Shown: positions 4,783 through 5,676 of the stretch, one piece after another | Position numbering within the stretch: position 1 is the first letter of the stretch | How the letters are laid out: the number at the start of each line of letters is the position of its first letter | DNA from: Alphaproteobacteria bacterium | GTDB taxonomy: Bacteria; Pseudomonadota; Alphaproteobacteria; RF32; CAG-239 | NCBI GenBank assembly: GCA_017650255.1 | Contig: JAGCFG010000084.1 | Coordinates: 1 to 5,676 of the forward strand | Length of the DNA: 5,676 nt | Direction of reading: 5' to 3' | Made by a program: the position numbers and the translations under genes | The notes under the pieces: generated by a model | The model's database searches: none | What the model saw: the letters and a program-made list of their open reading frames with translations, nothing else | Told to the model about the DNA's origin: nothing

Positions 4783-5676
4783 ATGACAACAAACAAGCGC
4801 AGAACAGCCTTGTACAGCAGTGCAAGCAAAATCTGCAAAACAAGTTTAGGTCTGTACGTCTTTGCTACGATTCTATCAGCTCCGGCTATGGCAGCAGTTG
4901 TGCCAACATATGCTGACCAAACAGCCATGGAGGCAGCTGGAATAACAGGAGCAACGGCGTTTCAGATTACTAATTCTACCGGTGCGTTCGAAACCGTAAT
5001 TGAATCCGGCGATATTACATCTACAATTTGGAACGAAGCAAGTGGCGGCGGTACCAAGGTTGTTAATACTGGTACAGATATGAAAGCCTTTACTGGTGTT
5101 CACTCTGATGGTTCTAGAACTTTTGTATCAAGCTATGCTACTACGACCGATCCTGATGATCCTACCAAAAGATATGGTACCCGCTTGTATATGACCACAG
5201 AAGGCGCATATCTCGCAACCGGAAATAGTGCAGATGCTGTGTTCAACTCTAGCAATCTAATCACAACCAAAGGCGAAGTTAATTCTGCTATTGAAGATCT
5301 TGCTTTGGGCAGCCTCGATGATGTTGTTGTTGCTAATTTTGATGAAGAAGCTGCTGACGCAACAATCGTTGGCGCTATCAACCAATTGGACATAAATGTT
5401 GGCTCTAATACAGCAGCAATTGATACCAAATTGAATAGCGCAACATTCAATGCCTTCACAGGCACAGTATATACCAAGGATGAAACATATTCTACAGCTA
5501 CAATTAATGAAAAATTGGATGCTAAATTGAATAGTGCTACATTCAATGACTTTACTGGTACAGTATATACCAAGGATGAAACATATTCTACAGCTACAAT
5601 TAATGAAAAATTGGATGCTAAATTGAATAGTGCTACATTCAATGACTTTACTGGTACAGTATATACCAAGGATGAA
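4783..5676 (+). CDS. Secreted repeat protein, putative adhesin/autotransporter passenger (3' end missing)
   Basis: An open frame of 298 codons runs off the window end. The start is fixed by AGGAG (4771-4775) seven bases before the ATG, and by the promoter at 4711. Residues 1-37 form a Sec signal peptide with a long basic N-region (KRR), a hydrophobic core (GLYVFATIL) and an AMA|A cleavage site after Ala37. Residues 38-165 are Thr/Ser/Gly/Asp-rich without a recognised domain. From about 165 the chain turns helical and heptad-like (VNSAIEDL, then INQLDINVGSNTAAIDTKL). It then enters tandem 32-residue repeats from residue 215, each with LNSATF, GTVYTKDETYS and INEKLD. YTK-D/E-x repeats next to coiled-coil segments occur in phage fibres and in trimeric autotransporter-like stalks. 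A YadA-type or beta-barrel anchor would be expected beyond the window but cannot be seen. Surface location is likely; adhesin function is inferred. Confidence 0.85.
   Translation, partial: MTTNKRRTALYSSASKICKTSLGLYVFATILSAPAMAAVVPTYADQTAMEAAGITGATAFQITNSTGAFETVIESGDITSTIWNEASGGGTKVVNTGTDMKAFTGVHSDGSRTFVSSYATTTDPDDPTKRYGTRLYMTTEGAYLATGNSADAVFNSSNLITTKGEVNSAIEDLALGSLDDVVVANFDEEAADATIVGAINQLDINVGSNTAAIDTKLNSATFNAFTGTVYTKDETYSTATINEKLDAKLNSATFNDFTGTVYTKDETYSTATINEKLDAKLNSATFNDFTGTVYTKDE
5425..5676 (+). repeat. 96-bp in-frame tandem repeats in the surface protein gene
   Basis: Unit 1 is 5425-5520, unit 2 is 5521-5616 and unit 3 is 5617-5676 (cut by the window end). Unit 3 is identical to unit 2 over all 60 visible bases. 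Unit 1 differs from unit 2 at eight bases within its first 39 and at none in its last 57. Each unit also holds an ATTGAAT/ATTCAAT inverted repeat (for example 5526-5532 and 5541-5547). The 96-bp period keeps the frame, so gain or loss of units changes stalk length by 32 residues without breaking the gene. Confidence 0.93.

Noticed and set aside
5133..5669. 178-codon minus-strand open frame with internal repeats across the surface protein gene
   Set aside because: Its repetition is just the antisense of the 96-bp repeats. The plus frame has promoter, ribosome binding site and signal peptide, and the minus frame has none.

Overview
The window is 5.7 kb of moderately AT-rich bacterial DNA. Its Gram-negative character is suggested by a CDF metal exporter, an Hsp20, an envelope-type DUF3298 protein and a secreted repeat protein resembling an adhesin. 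An alphaproteobacterium with a reduced-GC genome is my best guess. It rests on overall flavour (FGase-fold protein, GTCAT-headed extragenic palindromes, TTGAC-type promoters) and not on a marker gene. No rRNA, tRNA, CRISPR, transposase or integrase is visible.

Layout. (1) 18-890, plus strand: a soluble, unrecognised protein made of about 30-residue helical repeats, closed by a rho-independent terminator (895-923). (2) 949-1735, plus: a near-consensus promoter (TTGACT-N17-TATGCT) and an N-formylglutamate-amidohydrolase-like protein. (3) 1784-2368, plus: a heat-shock-like promoter, an Hsp20 small heat-shock protein with a strong ribosome binding site, and a strong terminator. (4) 2409-3306, plus: promoter and a membrane-anchored or secreted DUF3298/RsiV-type protein. 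(5) 3301-4240, minus: a CzcD/ZitB-like CDF zinc exporter converging on the previous gene; the two genes share their last six bases, TTATAA. (6) 4260-4556: an intergenic array of five GTCAT-headed bulged hairpins, arranged as two 125-bp tandem units (each an inverted pair) plus one extra hairpin. (7) 4711-5676, plus: a very good promoter, a perfect 14-bp palindrome just downstream of its -10, and a long secreted repeat protein that runs off the window. It carries 96-bp tandem repeats.

The genes look like independent single-gene transcription units, most with their own visible promoter; I see no operon and no evidence that they form one pathway. Loose themes are stress and homeostasis (Hsp20, zinc export) and cell surface (DUF3298 protein, adhesin-like protein). 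The most interesting signals are the REPIN-like hairpin array, the recently homogenised repeats of the surface protein with its palindromic leader, and the proline-phased helical repeat of the first gene. I do not see a clearly new multi-gene system.
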